DNA of 64,000 nucleotides from Xiphydria camelus (GCA_963678675.1 OY783197.1:10357647-10421646); one strand, 5' to 3'. Counted from the stretch's first letter, positions 1 through 13,800 are shown. Notes: generated from the sequence alone by a model not told the origin. A program made the numbers and translations.

Positions 1-130
1 ATATTGATTTTGTCAGAATTCCGGAATTTGTACAAAAAGCGTTACGTACACGGCCTCAAAGATTTCGTTACGTACATACACACATACATACATGGCATCA
101 CAGCGCTTTAGTAAATAGAAATAAAGCAAT

Positions 131-604
131 TTTTCGGCAGAATAAGGCATTGAATTGAAAAATCTAAGTGTATCTACTTCACATGTGGAAAATTGTAATG
201 TTGTTTAACAGTAGGCACATCAGAGAATACTTGGGGAAAAAATTGTATTGTTTGGTTGCGTTTTTTGAATTTTGTTACGAATGGCAAAAAATAAGGAGCA
301 TTTTCGACATATTATGCTTTTTAATTTTTGAAAGGGCAAGAATGCTTCGCGGACGCAAAAGAAGATATGTGATGTAAGTATACGATGAGGGTGCCGCTAA
401 CAATTCCACGTGCCGTAAGTGGTTCAAAAAGTTTTGTGACAAAAACTGTAATGTTTAACAAAATTCGAAGAACACAACCATATAACACAACTTTTCCCCA
501 AATATTCTCTGAAATTCTTACTATTAAAGACAAACATCAAAACCTCACACGTGCGAAGTAGATAACAATTCAGTTTTGCGATGCAATGCCTTCTACTGCC
601 GAAA
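131..604. repeat. palindromic MITE, TIR TTTTCGGCAG
   Basis: The two ends are inverted copies (TTTTCGGCAG, then AAGGCATTG a few bases inside). Inner stretches such as the one around CACATGTG/CACACGTG and around CAGAGAATA also pair, so most of the segment folds on itself. No coding content and no clear target duplication. The short open frames inside are by-products of the fold. Confidence 0.6.
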
Positions 605-706
605 ACGGGGCGGATTTTTGTATCAACCCATACTAATATTTGTAGAAATATTCCGAAGATATTATTAGTCCGTATATTGAGAATATTTAGTGCTACTCGT
701 AACATA

Positions 707-1589
707 CAGGGTGACATTTTGAAAACTTGCCACCCCAATATCTCAGAAAGTTACAGAGAATTTCTAAAAAAGAAAAATACGGTTTCAGCAGTAGAGAGGG
801 GGAACCAAAATGACATAATCGGAGACGCACCCCCTCCAACCCCCTTAGGGGTAGCCCCCCAACTTTGTAATCTTAAATAGCAACCCCCCATGTGTGATAC
901 AGCGTTGGAAAGCTCTTTAAAAATGCTTTACAGCAACACCAAATTTTGGTACCTTTCGATGAGTAGTTTTCGCGCAAATCGAGAAAGAAACTGCCAGAAG
1001 TAAGTGTTGTCAATTTATTTATTAAAGGTCAATTATGTTACAATAAATTTTCGAAGTGATTTCCATTATCTGATCTTAGGCCCTGCGATTTCTTCTTATG
1101 GGGACATCTGAAATCTGTTGTTTTTCAAACTCAACCAACAAGCATTAACCAACTGAAACAGAGAATTATGCAAGAATGTCGCAAAATTTCAAGAACAACA
1201 TTTTAAAAAGTCCGAAAAATCAATGGAAATCATTTCGAAAATTTATTGTAACGTAATTGACCTTTAATAAATAAATTGACAATTTATTTCTAGCAGTTTC
1301 TTTCTCGATTTGCGCAAAAACTACTCATCGAAAGGTACCAAAATTTGGTGTTGTTGTAAAGCATTTTTAAAGAGCTTTTTCCAACGCTGTATCACACATG
1401 GGGGCTTGCTAATTAAGATTATAATGTTGGGGGGGGGGGGGGCTACCCCTAAGAGGGTTGGAGGGGGTGCGTCTCCGATTATGTCATTTTGGTTCCCCCT
1501 CTCCACTGCTGAAACCGTATTTTCTTTTTTAGAAAAGCTCTGTAACTTTCTGAGATATGGGGGTGGCAAGTTTTCAAAATGTCACCATG
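707..1589. mobile_element. mariner-superfamily foldback with transposase remnant
   Basis: Long terminal inverted repeats (about 370 bp per arm) start CAGGGTGACATTTTG and end in its inverse, flanked by TA duplications at 705-706 and 1590-1591. The unique centre (about 1075-1215) still reads, on the plus strand, as the end of a mariner-type transposase: PCDFFLWGHLK, then QLKQRIMQEC, ending in a stop near 1204. Everything upstream of the third catalytic Asp is gone, so this is a non-autonomous deletion derivative. The right arm carries a run of about 14 G. Confidence 0.75.
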
Positions 1590-1696
1590 TATGTATAATC
1601 ATACTTCTACCAATCTGTACTTATTGGGATTTAACAAAGTATTTCACCTCTTATATTATTTTTTATTTTCGTTTAAAAAAATGATCATCAGCTGAA

Positions 1697-2040
1697 TGAC
1701 GTAATAAGAAAAAATAAATTTAAAAACCTTTTCAGTGAATACAAAATACGAGAAAAAATTATAAACTAAATCTGTGATCGTAAGAGTCAGATATTTCTTG
1801 AATTGACATTAAACGATAAAGAGAAAATCCTCTGATTATATATATACAGGCAGGTTTTGTATAGGATTCCTTTCCTCTTGGTTTTGAAAAATTTATATCT
1901 ATATCGAATGTGTGTGACGTAATAAGAAAAAAAAGTTTTAAAGCATTTTCAGTGAATACAATATAAGAAAAAGTTATAAACTAAATTCATAATCGGGAGT
2001 CAGACATTTCTTAAAATGACGTTGAACGGTGATTCGAAGG
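1697..2040. repeat. imperfect direct duplication, about 219-bp period
   Basis: A block beginning TGACGTAATAAGAAAAAA at about 1697 recurs at about 1916. The order of motifs is the same in both (TTTTCAGTGAATACAA, TATAAACTAAAT, AGTCAGA-ATTTCTT). The copies have diverged and nothing suggests coding. Confidence 0.55.
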
Positions 2041-2140
2041 TTTCGTTCTTTTTGTGAAAGAATATCTATTGTTACCTTGAAATAAGAAGAATTTCCGTTT
2101 ATACAAAATTAATTTCGAGAAGAAAATATTATTCAAAGTA

Positions 2141-2455
2141 CAGTAGGATCTCCTCATGGAGCCCCTCTACAACGAACCGTTCCGCTTGATCATCGAGTAC
2201 TGGAACCTTCTCCCACTCCGACGCATCACTTTCGAGTTTAGTCAAGATGTCACCACGTGGCGATCGTGCCGGTAACTTATTTACGCAGCTTGTGTGTGTG
2301 CCCGCTCGCGTTCACCGACACCACCCAACACGCGAGTCAGCTCGAGCTCTGCGCGCAGTATAGTGGGGGTATGCCATTTCTTCTCATTCTATGTACTCCC
2401 TTCACCCTCATTCTATGTACACCCCTCAAGATGACTCCATGAGAAGAACCTACTG
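2141..2455. mobile_element. MITE, TIR CAGTAGGNTCT, TA target duplication
   Basis: The left end CAGTAGGATCTCCTCATGG and the inverse of the right end CAGTAGGTTCTTCTCATGG match except at a few positions. TA flanks both ends (2139-2140, 2456-2457). The interior is GC-richer than its surroundings and has a short duplicated CATTCTATGTAC motif near the right end. No transposase. Confidence 0.7.
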
Positions 2456-4697
2456 TAAATGTTTCTGAACATAGATAATAATGTTACCACATTTACACTC
2501 ATAAAATCGGTAGGTACATTAATTTAAATTTGTACGGAATCACGTACGCTAAAACACTAAACGGTGTATTTTGTAATGCAATTATGTATACATACAATAA
2601 GACGTATATATTTCTCTTGGAAATAAAATGATAATAACGAGTATTAAACTAAGTAAAACTTATTACATTTGTTTAATAATATAAGTCCCAACCAGTAAAT
2701 GTACTTACCAATAAGGGTGTGGTACTTTTTGGTGAATCGTGTGGTGGTTTGAATTCCCATGAGCAGCAGCAGTTTAAAGATGCTCTTTATCCGCGATGAT
2801 GTGGCGAGAACGAAAAATTCCACAGAGCCTTCTCTGATTCTTGCATGCACAATTAGCAACGATTTACACGCACCTCATGCGACACTGTATAATTTGCGCG
2901 GTTCGACAGACGAACGAAAAATTCACATCCATCCGTCTTGTCTTTATACGCAAAGCATCTCGATCTCCCGAGCAAATAATAACATCTTCTTCCCTGCTCC
3001 CTCTTCTTTCTTTATTTCTTTATATAATCGCTGTATTATATATTCTTCCACCTGTCCACCCGCGACACACAAGCAGGTGGGTGCACAATTATGCGGGAAG
3101 GCGAGTCGATCCAAAAATCCGGAAGCCCTAACGCAAATGAATCTCGGCCAACCGGATAACCGTTTCATTGATGATGTATGCACGAGAAGGCGTATTTGGC
3201 ACGAACGTAAGTTTACCTCGAAACGTTCGCGCCCAGCAGGCTACGCGCCGGGGCCACTAAATTCACTCACTCGCGAAAGCGGAGCGAACGCTTCAAAATA
3301 TACGGCACGTCTTTTCAATACAATTTGGATCATTCGGTACGATAAAAGTACTTTAAAGGATCGATATTCGGTTAAGCTTTCACGTTATAAATTTAGAAGA
3401 TATTCGACTCGCTCCTCGTCAGGCTTCGTTATTCGTTCGAATAGTGAAGCTTTGAGAGGAATTGATTCTTCAAAGATATATCCGTACAGGCATACACAAC
3501 CGCTGCACGCGGTTAAATATATCGATACAGAGGCGAAATTACTAAAGAACTCACGGCACAGTGTACATTAAATTGTTATGGTTCGCCGAAGCATTCGCAA
3601 ACTCTTCACCGCCTCTCGGTGAAATTGCACCGGGACGGGGGTACTGTAGTCATGATGCGCGACCGACGACTGGCCAAGGAACGTGGCGTAAACCGCGATA
3701 ACTTTGGCAGCTTTGGACTCGGGCCTATTTTAAAACCGCTGTCCTTCCAACTCGATCAACCGTCGTCGTGCCGCGCTTTAACCGTACAGTTAGTTACTAG
3801 AAGACGTACGCTGGGAGATGGTTCGACGATGTGGGTCGAGATCTTTTTATACATCCAAGAGACATTTCCGATGAGTCAAGTATCGCAAATTTAAATCTCA
3901 TCTGGAAAACGTCTAAAAAATGATACGTTTATTTACACATGCTGGGAAAAATAAATATTAGAAATATAGATGTTTTCCGGATGTTTTATAGTGGAAAGGG
4001 AATTACATATTTTGTTGTAGTGGAAGATGGGTTTTACAACAGGCTATCTATTTAAACTAAGAATAAACTAGCTTTTGGGACAAAAGAAAAAAATTTGCTT
4101 ATGATGAGCAAACTTATTTTTATATTGAGCATCTGCAATTTATTTCGGCTGCGATTGTAACTTTAGGTCAGTTTGTATATGCAACAGAACTGAACATTTC
4201 CGATATACTTAAAATATACTTAAAGATCATAGTTTTATTTTGATTCGTGCGTTTTACCTTTGCGAAAGCTGAGTGCGCATGACCGGTAATCTGTAAGTGA
4301 CATCATCGACGGCATTTCTGCACGAATTAAAATGAAATTACAAATCTCCGTGTATTCTTTCAGCATGGACACGCGGTACACAGGGTAGAATGACTATGTT
4401 GCATAAAATTTCAGAAGTAACAGACTGAGACAGACTTAGTCGTCTCTCAGTTTTAAAATTATGTACTAAGGAATAAATGAAGCTCAATTTCGATGCAGTA
4501 TATAAAAATAGTAATATTTATTTTTCCATAAGAAAGTAAAATATTTAATAAGTGAAACGTAATTCTCATTACTATCTCGCGTAGTTATATCGTTTACTTA
4601 CGTCTATAAAGATAAATGTTTACTTTGTAATAATTTCCTTATTTTAACGAAGTTCGATTACGTTATTTGATATTATCTTACGACGATATTGGCGTTC
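2456..4697. other. region downstream of DTWD2, no supported gene
   Basis: A GC-richer stretch (about 2760-3900) leaves a long open frame on the plus strand at 2759-3571 (270 codons). Its translation has no domain I recognise, and overlapping frames on both strands are also open, so I do not call it a gene. The rest is AT-rich. An AATAAA on the minus strand near 4510 could serve as a polyadenylation signal for DTWD2, whose stop codon is at 4698. Confidence 0.4.
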
Positions 4698-4827
4698 TTA
4701 TAATGGTTCCTCTGCCAGGATGCGGAGCTGTTTAGCAAGCCTTCTGCCTATGAGTTTTGGATACGTCTTTTGTTTAATTAAGAATTCTTTACTTTGATGC
4801 GTCACTGCTCCTTTTTCCAGCTGAAAA
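4698..4827 (-). CDS. DTWD2: DTWD2 exon 5 (C-terminus)
   Basis: Read on the minus strand it gives [16 protein letters not shown] and ends [12 protein letters not shown]. The acceptor is the AG before TTTTCAG. Using the CAG six bases further in would break phase with exon 4, so the earlier AG is chosen. Confidence 0.85.
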
Positions 4828-7800
4828 CTAAATATACGATAAAGGGGTAGTTTAATGGGTAAACACTAATCGCTTCGGTTCTTCCACATTATACTTCCAA
4901 GTATTAGCAGTGTTTCTCCTTGAGCAGAACACACATATATGCTTATAAAGTATGTATTCTGGTATTTAGATTGGAATATTGCTTCACTTCTATTTAAAAT
5001 TTAACTTCTAAGTAAATATCCCTTTCATCATTTGAAATATGTAAGCTCCACCCAGTCTCGGAGCCTGGAGTGAACACCCTGTACGTATGAAAAATTTTTA
5101 AAAATAATTCCGTATTATATTTGGAAAGTTTATAGCCCAAAAATGTTGAATGTAATAAATAATAGATTCAAAATGATAGTAGTAAAAATTCAATTTCCTG
5201 GTAATACAATTCATAACTAAGGGTTAACAATATCATTGATATATTTAATTTCTACATTAAAATATGATGCATAAACAAGAAACCTTGTTTGTTTCATAAA
5301 TTCCAATATGTCACGAGTATGTAACAAATACTACTCTATATTTGTGGTGAACATTTTGCTAAACGGTTACTTTAAATACAGAGAAATTTAGCTTCTACGC
5401 ACGACCTGTATGATATGGTATATTAAAAAAGGAAAACTTCCGTCGGAAAATCTGTTACTACGAGGGGTGTCTCAAAAGTAAGTTCCACTGTTTTTTTAAA
5501 CCCGTTTGGTTTATTTGTCTGTGTGTAGTGCAAGCCCTGTAAAATTCCTATGCGCGTGCATTCATTGCAGCCGCAGTCGCCATGGTGACTCCACTCGCTC
5601 CTACCGCCGATTGTGAAGAGTTCGTGGTGTTATTCGTTTTTTAACCGCAAAAAATAAAAATGTGACTGAAATTCATCGCGAGCTGTGTAGCATGTATGGT
5701 GAAGATGTTATGTCAAGGTCAATGGTTGCTCGTTGGCGCCAATCATTCATTGATGGGAGAAAAACATTGGACGATGAACAACGAAGCGGCTGGCCCTCGA
5801 CCCCCTCGACTTCACGCACTCCGAGTATAGCCGAGCATGTTCGAAGGATCTTGGATTCCAATTGGCGCCTTATGCTTGATGAAATTCTTTATCAACTGAT
5901 TGAATATTGAGATAACGATACCTGAAAACAACAGTGAGATAAACCCCGAACAACCGATTTTGATCTAACTATGTTAAACGTAAGCTAAAACCGGCCTTTC
6001 CACAATGCAATACTGAGATATCTCGGCAAAAATATTTAAAATACTGTCAAAAAGGGAAACTCAGTGTTGTATTGTATAAAGGCCGGTTTTAGCTTATGTT
6101 TAACATAGTTAGCTCAAAAGGTTTATCTCACTGTTGCTTTCAGGTATCGATAAGCCGTGCAACACTTCACAGGATCATTTCTGATGAAAACGAATAACAC
6201 CATGAACTCTTCACAATCGGCGGTAGGAGCAAGTGGAGTCTCCATGGCGACTGGGGCGTGATTGACCTTGCGATGAATGCACGCGCATAGGAATTTTACA
6301 GGGCTTGTGCACTACACACAGACAAATATTCCATCCAAATTTCAAATGTTTCCCACCAACCAAACGGGTTTAAAAAAATAATGGAACTTACTTTTAAGAC
6401 ACCCCTCGTAATCTCAAAATGGGTCAGACCCTATATAATAGTTTAATAAATGTTTAAACCGAAGAAATATATATATTTTTTCGGTTTAAACATTTATTAA
6501 ACTATTTTGATGAATTTTAAAACGTACACATATCGATGCATATTTATGCACTGTAAGCAGTTAACCGATAATTTTACTATGGCTTAAAAAATAATATTTT
6601 GGTCATAGATGATCAACTAAGGGTCTGGGCTCGATTAAGATGTCGATTTTAAAATAGCGGCTTTTTAAACATGTTTTGAAAAATAATTGTAAACAAATGG
6701 TTGATCACAAAGAAAAGTTACTCATAAATATTGTATCGTTCTGGCATACACACAATTTTTTATAACTCTTTTTTATAATTCTCAATTCTAAAAAAAACAG
6801 TATTAGAATGCCTGGAATCAATTCACAAACACATTCCTAAAAGATACTAGTAATAAACAGATCTTCAAAATCTTATCATATAAGATTTTCAGGTCACTAA
6901 TGCCAAATATGCAGGGTGAACTTCAAAATTGAAAATGACAAATTGAATGTAACAAATTAAAACACCAAAATTCAATTGATTCTTGTGAAATTTGCTAAAT
7001 AGAGCTCTCCAACCTCTAAATATCAACCTACAGTTGAAATTTTGAAATATATAGTGGTGGATCCAATATGGTGGACTAAAACGATGAAACTGATGTCTTC
7101 TCTATAGGGAAGATGCACCAACCGGCGAACAATGCCCCCTAGTGAGCGCTACTGGAAAATAGTTGGTATAAACAAAGCATGTCAGTAAAATTGTTAAAGT
7201 CGATGATTTCTTCGTGTAGTGTAATTTTTAAAGTATTTTATGCATGGGTTTCGAAAAATGGACAAAATTATTCGCTATGGGTTTGAAAAAATGTATTTCA
7301 ATAATAAAAGACTATCAGAAGTGCTAAAAGGAAAGAAATTTCGTCTTCAGAGAATTTTCCGTTATGCAAAACAGGCGGCATAACAACTAGGATATTGTCA
7401 TTATTTAAGTTTATCTTTATTCCGGGGAATCCCTTGTCGGCAAGAACCACATCTCCTGGCTCTAACAAATTTAAAAATCCACTATTAACAGTGATATACG
7501 AATCGCTTGCTCTTCCCCCATAGCACTTTGACTTAAAACTTATTAAACCATTTGGTGTTATCCCAATTAGGGCCGGTTTTACCAACAGGTATAAACGCGG
7601 TATAGCGCTATACTGAGAATACCCATAAGGCTTATTGCTGGTTATTCTCAGTATAGCGCTATACCGCGTTTATACCGTGTTGGTAAAACCGGCCCTTAGA
7701 AATCTAAATGTGTAGGCGCTTTTGTAAGAAGAATACATGTATACTCGTTGATCTACTTTTGAAGGCTGCTCTGTTTTAACTTCTGTACAATCAATTAATA

Positions 7801-10800
7801 CACGCGTATCGGGATAGCTTAAACACTTTGGGCATACATTTTTCAATAGAATTTTTCGACGATCAGAAAATTAAATTAGTTTTTTGTCTGTCAAAATTAG
7901 AAGTACATTTGTAAATAACCTGACTACTGTACTTGAAAAAATGGACGTTAAAAATAATTCCCAACTTAATTTTCATTAGAAACAGCAAAAGAACATTTTT
8001 TGAGTTAAAATAGTCGACAGTTATACGAATGAGAACAATTCCAGAAAATAGTTAACTGTTTGTGAATTTACACTAGTGAGATCTCTCAACTGCTTTTCTT
8101 TCTTGAGGCTACTGTAACCGTTATTCACGTCAGGTCCACATTCCTGTTCTTTAACCCTATAATACTAATGTTGTAATTTTTGTGACGCTTACATTAAAAC
8201 TAACGTATAAAGAAAAACATATTAGTATTCTACGGTTAAGAACCACACTTGACAACTTCATTGTTACATTAATATTGCACTGAGTCGAAAAGTTATTTCC
8301 ATCTAAGAAACTTTCAAACACAAAATATTCTTTATTTGTTTCGTAAGAGTCAAAACAACACTGTGTTTCAACACTACTTTTTGTATTCATGGGATGGCTT
8401 ATTCTTTCAAGCTCTTCATCTTCATTGTCAGCTTGTATCACCTGCGTAATTTTAGGACTGAAAACAGTTTTAGATGTGCGATCGGTCCTTTTCATATGTC
8501 TTTCAAAACGAGAAATAGCCTGTGTCACAGAGAATATCGTTGGAATATACGCAGGATGAGACTGGATGGAACTTCGTTGACCTCCGACAAAATTTGCACT
8601 ACATATTCTTGAATATTTTGTTGGTACCTATAAAGAACCATCTTCACTAAAATACTGCAAAATGTGATAATTTTGTTCTCAACGACCAATAAACTAAACT
8701 CACTTTTTTCGGTTAAGAGCTTTTATCCACTGCTGTCGCCTTCCCATTTCGTAGGATTTACCCGGGAATGAGTAAAAGTTAATATTACTGTTTTTGCAAC
8801 ATCTTTCAGTATTTTTACAATTAGTAACACAACAATTTCGCTCCGATTCAGGCATGATTCAGTTTAAAATCACTATTAAACTCTGATACAACCTCATATT
8901 CATACTGTCACGAATTGTTTATACCAATAATGTGCAGAAAATCTCCACCGATGGCGCCACTAATCAACGCGCTGTGGCGATCTACTACCTCGACCGACCG
9001 CCAGGCGGCTACTACAGCGATCCGCCGGCTACCACGGCTCCCGCGCATCTCACGCCCTATCTCTTCGACTTCTCGCTAGTACTCGGACACGACCAGATTT
9101 CTATATATCACCGAGGCTTACCGACACAGCAGGCGGGTAGGCGAGTGGCATCGGCGACGCACACATCATTTAGCTCGCCGCCACATTGGTGACCCCGACG
9201 TGATGGACCAATCAGCAGCATTCAACGCCCACCGCCCTCCGGCAGGAACACCCCTGAGCCGGTAAACACACACCACTGCAGAGCCATCACACGCACACGG
9301 CGCTCCACACACACCACGGCACGCACCGACATATCACAGCGCCGCATCATCATTGCTCCTACCTCACTCCTGGAATGAAGGACCTCTCTCACCACGGGAC
9401 GCCTCATTCGGGACCAGAGCTCTCACACACACATGTACGGCTACGCTCGACCCACGCAGGCAGCAGTCGCATCCTCTCACACATGCACGACTACGCTCGA
9501 CCCACGCAGGCAGCAGTCGCACCATCTCATACATGCACGGCCACGCTCGACCCACAGCAGGCAGCAGCCGCACCAGCATCATCACATGCATGCACGGCCA
9601 TGCTAGACCCACGCAGGCAGCAGCCGCAGTATCATCACTTCGCCACCACTCATCATTCCGCCTGCATCCTGCAGCCGTCACTGGGGGGGAGTGCTGTGGC
9701 GATCTACTACCTCGAACGACCGCCAGGCGGCTACTACAGCGATCCGCCGGCTACCACGGCTCCCGCGCATCTTACGCCCTATCTCTTCGACTTCTCGCTA
9801 GTACTCGGACACGACCAGATTTCTATATATCACCGAGGCTCACCGACACCAGTGGCGGGTAGGCGAGTGGCATCGGCGACGCACACATCATTTAGCTCGC
9901 CGCCACAGCGCTGTGGCGATCTACTACCTCGACCGACCGCCAGGCGGCTACTACACCGATCCGCCGGCTACCACGGCTCCCGCGCATCTCACGCCCTATC
10001 TCTCCGACTTCTCGCTAGTACTCGGACATGACCAGATTTCTATATATCACCGAGGCTCACCGATACCAGTGGCGGGTAGGTGAGTGGCATCGGCGACGCA
10101 CACATCATTTAGCTCGCCCCCACAGTGCATCTTCCCTATAAAATTTGACAGACAAGGGTTTTTCGAATTTTTGTGTACGAACTGATATCTGAAATTAAGA
10201 AATTAAGAATGGAGAATCCAATACATATAACGAATCAAAATGTAAAAATAATCTGACCTTTGTAAAATTAGGCAGAAGCGGGATGTTCGGGTAACTAAAT
10301 ACGAATCTATGGTTGAAGTTCCAAAATTCAAAATGGTGGATCAAATATGACGGTTTAAAATACCAAAATTTATCCGATTCTTGTCAAATTTGGTAGACAG
10401 TGATTTTTTGAGTCTCTGAATATGAATCAATGTTTAAAATTCCGGTATTCAAAATGGCGGACTCAATATGGCAGACTTAAATGTCAAAATTTATCTGATT
10501 CTTATGAAACTTCATAGTTAGCTGGGATTTATAGAGTTTTTGAATATGAATCAATAATTGAAATCCAAAATGGCAGATCCCCAATATGACAGACTGAAAT
10601 GCCAGAACTTATTTAATTCTTGCGAAATTTAAAAAGGTGGGCGAAATATGGCAAACTAAAATGTCGAAACTTATCCGATTCTTGTAAAACTTGGTAGGCA
10701 TGGATTTCCAGTGTCTCTCGGAAAACGAATCGATGGTTACAAAATGCTGGAATTTAAAATGGTGGATCAAATATGATGCACTAAAATACCGACTTATCCG

Positions 10801-13800
10801 ATTTTTATGAAACTTGATAGGCATGGGTTTCTAGTTTTTCTTTGAAGACAAATCGATGGTTGAAATGTCTGAATATAAAATGGTCGATCGATTATGACGG
10901 ACTAAAACGCCGAAACTTATCTGATTTTTATGAAGCTTGGTAGGCAGGGAGTCTAAAGTCGCTGTATACGGGTCTATGGTTAAAATTCCGAAATTTAAAA
11001 TGTCGGCTTCAATATGACGCACTAAAACTATTAAACTCATTTGGTTCTACAACATTGTAAGACTTCAATAATTCGTCAGTTGTGCCAAAAAAGAAGTACC
11101 AAAGAAGTTCAAAAGACCAGGAGGGTTTGTCTATGTCTTATAGTGATTTTTTCTTAAAAATTGCCAAAAACCGCCTCTCTTTTTACGCTTAAAATTCGAA
11201 AAAGTAATAGAAACGATAATAAATAAATATTTCGATAAACAAATTCCAGCCTTTTTAACATTCTCAATTCGAAAAACTGTAGAAGGTACCTACATGAAAT
11301 ATAGTTGTAAAAATTGAAGGAACTTTTGGTATATAATTCTGTACGATATATTTGCAGTACCTAATTCCAGACTTCATAGTGTAGGGATAAAGTAGTTTTA
11401 GGGAAATAAGGACATAATATCACAGAAATGGGGACTTTTAAGGACCATATTCAAAATATTTATACAGATCTCATATAGTTTATACACTATATTGCATAAC
11501 ACTTCTAATCTCTGATACTGATTCATTGCTTTCACAAAATCTGCTGTACTCATTAAGTAAGGATTATTGCCACAAAGCTCCCTGCTAAAAATTTCGGATA
11601 GAAAACGATAGATTATAGGAAAAATGATTTAAAAATATCAGAGCTTGAAATCAATCGTTTTTTTATCATTTTCATATTAAATACTATAAAAACTTATACA
11701 GATCTTATTTTTTTTAATGGTATTTAATGTGGAATTTATAAGAAACGATAAAACTTCTAACTCCATGTATTTTTTAATCTTTTCTACAATTTTCTATTGT
11801 TTTCATTTGAATATTTTTAGCAGGGCTACTTCATTCTTTAATACCTCACTGACAAAGTAACTAAATATACTGATACTGAATCTACATGATACCTATATAA
11901 ATTAATCTACATAAAATAATACTGATTTGAGAAATTGTAGATATTTCGTAATATTATATATTGAAGGTTCGTTTCAATTTTAATTACTTCTGCGGAACTT
12001 GATCTACCATACTATTTTGCCTCTTTTTTTATATTTTTCTGCAATGTATTTAGTGTAATTCTTTCATTTTTTTCTTCCTCTCATAGTCATTCAAAACCAC
12101 TGTACATATGCTGAAATACAGGGTGTAAAAAAAGTCCCGGGACGGTCGAATATTTTGAAAAATACGCGCCGCATAGAAAAACAAAAAAACACGTATTCAA
12201 TAGTTTCAAAAGTTCTATCCAGCCATATCAAACTCGACTCCCCTCCCCCCACCCCCACTGGGGGGCGGGGGGTAACTTCAATATTTTAAATGGAAACCCC
12301 CAATTTTTATTACAGATTCGGGTTTTACGTTAAAAAATAAGAAACTTTTGTCTGAAATATTTTTTTGTATCAAGGGTAGATGGCGCTCCAATCGATGGGG
12401 GAAACATACAAATACGAAACCCTAAAAATTCATGGAAAAAACTTCAAAACGAAAAACAAAAAATACGTGTTCAATAGTTTTAAAAGTTCTATCCAGCCAT
12501 ATCAAATTCGACTCCCCTCCTCCCACCCCCGCTAGGGGGCGGGGGGTAACTTCAAAATTTTTAATGGAAACCCCCAATTTTTATTGCAGATTCGGGTTTT
12601 ACGTTACAAAATAAGAAACTTTTGTCTGAAACATTTTTTTGTATCTTGGGTAGATGGCGCTCCAATCGATGGGGGAAACATACAAATACGAAACCCTAAA
12701 AATTTATGGAAAAAACTTCAAAACGAAAAACAAAAAATACGTGTTCAATAGTTTTAAAAGTTCTATCCAGCCATATCAAATTCGACTCCCCTCCTCCCAC
12801 CCCCGCTAGGGGGCGGGGGGTAACTTCAAAATTTTTAATGGAAACCCCCAATTTTTATTGCAGATTCGGGTTTTACGTTACAAAATAAGAAACTTTTGTC
12901 TGAAATATTTTTTTGTATCAAGGGTAGATGGCGCTCCAATCAATGGGAGAGTGAGAATACGAATGCCTAAAATTAAATTTCATGGTTATACTCCACGATT
13001 TCCCTACTGGATAGATGGGGGCCCTTATCATTTTGGCCACATTTCATTTTCCATTAGAATACTAGATTCACTTTTAGCATTATCCAGGAACAACGACGTG
13101 GACGTAGTGAATTCTGTTCCCTTTGGGGTGCTTGATTTACATGAATCCCCTTGCCCCTCACGTTTTGGGGTGCTTGATTTACGTGAGTCCCCTTGCCCCT
13201 CACGTTTTGGGGTGCTTGATTTACGTGAGTCCCCTTGCCCCTCACGTTTTGGGGTGCTTGATTTATGTGAGTCCCCTTGCCCCTCACGTTTTGGGGTGCT
13301 TGATTTACGTGAGTCCCCTTGCCCCTCACGTTTTGGGGTGCTTGATTTACGTGAGTCCCCTTGCCCCTCACGTTTTGGGGTGCTTGATTTATGTGAGTCC
13401 CCTTGCCCCTCACGTTTTGGGGTGCTTGATTTACGTGAGTCCCCTTGCCCCTCACGTTTTGGGGTGCTTGATTTATGTGAGTCCCCTTGCCCCTCACGTT
13501 TTGGGGTGCTTGATTTACGTGAGTCCCCTTGCCCCTCACGTTTTGGGGTGCTTGATTTACGTGAGTCCCCTTGCCCCTCACGTTTTGGGGTGCTTGATTT
13601 ATGTGAGTCCCCTTGCCCCTCACGTTTTGGGGTGCTTGATTTACGTGAGTCCCCTTGCCCCTCACGTTTTGGGGTGCTTGATTAGGAGTAAAACCAAATG
13701 AAATAAAATTCAGAGTAGATGCTCAAATTGAAAACCTTGAACTTCTTGACAAAGAGCTATTCGATCGTAAAAATTAGTCACAGCTCGTCGGATCAGCTCT

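Larger units (their letters stand above)
5461..6408 (+). mobile_element. deleted mariner element
   Basis: The terminal inverted repeats begin CGAGGGGTGTCT and are flanked by TA (5459-5460, 6409-6410). About 200 bp of each end pair with the other, though imperfectly. A transposase start survives at about 5656-5910: [23 protein letters not shown] and [10 protein letters not shown] match the N-terminal helix-turn-helix region of mariner transposases. The catalytic core is missing. A separate hairpin (5913-6152) sits inside. Non-autonomous. Confidence 0.8.
8973..10124 (+). mobile_element. gypsy LTR remnant: three LTRs and a short internal piece
   Basis: Three 213-bp LTRs, each TGTGGCGATC...CCACA, lie at 8973-9185, 9695-9907 and 9912-10124. 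Between the first two is about 500 bp of internal sequence with a primer binding site and a G-rich tract before the second LTR. GCGC precedes the first LTR and separates the second from the third; GTGC follows the third, so GYGC is the likely 4-bp target duplication. The gag and pol genes are deleted. LTR-LTR recombination after insertion explains the triple arrangement. Confidence 0.75.
7107..10136 (-). mobile_element. THAP-DDE (ISL2EU-like) transposon relic
   Basis: The terminal inverted repeats are GGGAAGATGCAC (7107-7118) and its exact inverse (10125-10136), flanked by TATA on both sides. The minus strand carries a broken transposase with a THAP domain followed by a DDE core. Two later insertions sit inside: a 126-bp hairpin (7570-7695) and gypsy LTRs (8973-10124), which landed within the right terminal repeat. 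Confidence 0.75.

Noticed and set aside
2759..3571. 270-codon open frame on the plus strand
   Set aside because: No recognisable domain, biased only by local GC content, and overlapping frames on both strands are also open.
9353..10031. His/Thr/Pro-rich open frames of 105-218 codons
   Set aside because: They run through the gypsy leader tandem repeat and LTRs; both strands are open and no gag or pol motif is present.
13125..13684. CRISPR-like regular repeat
   Set aside because: The units are contiguous, with no unique spacers, and the setting is an animal transposon.
12858..13701. Open frames of 275, 203 and 192 codons with repeated protein motifs
   Set aside because: They are produced by the 42-bp minisatellite, whose unit length is divisible by three and which lacks stops on both strands. 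No start context, no domain.
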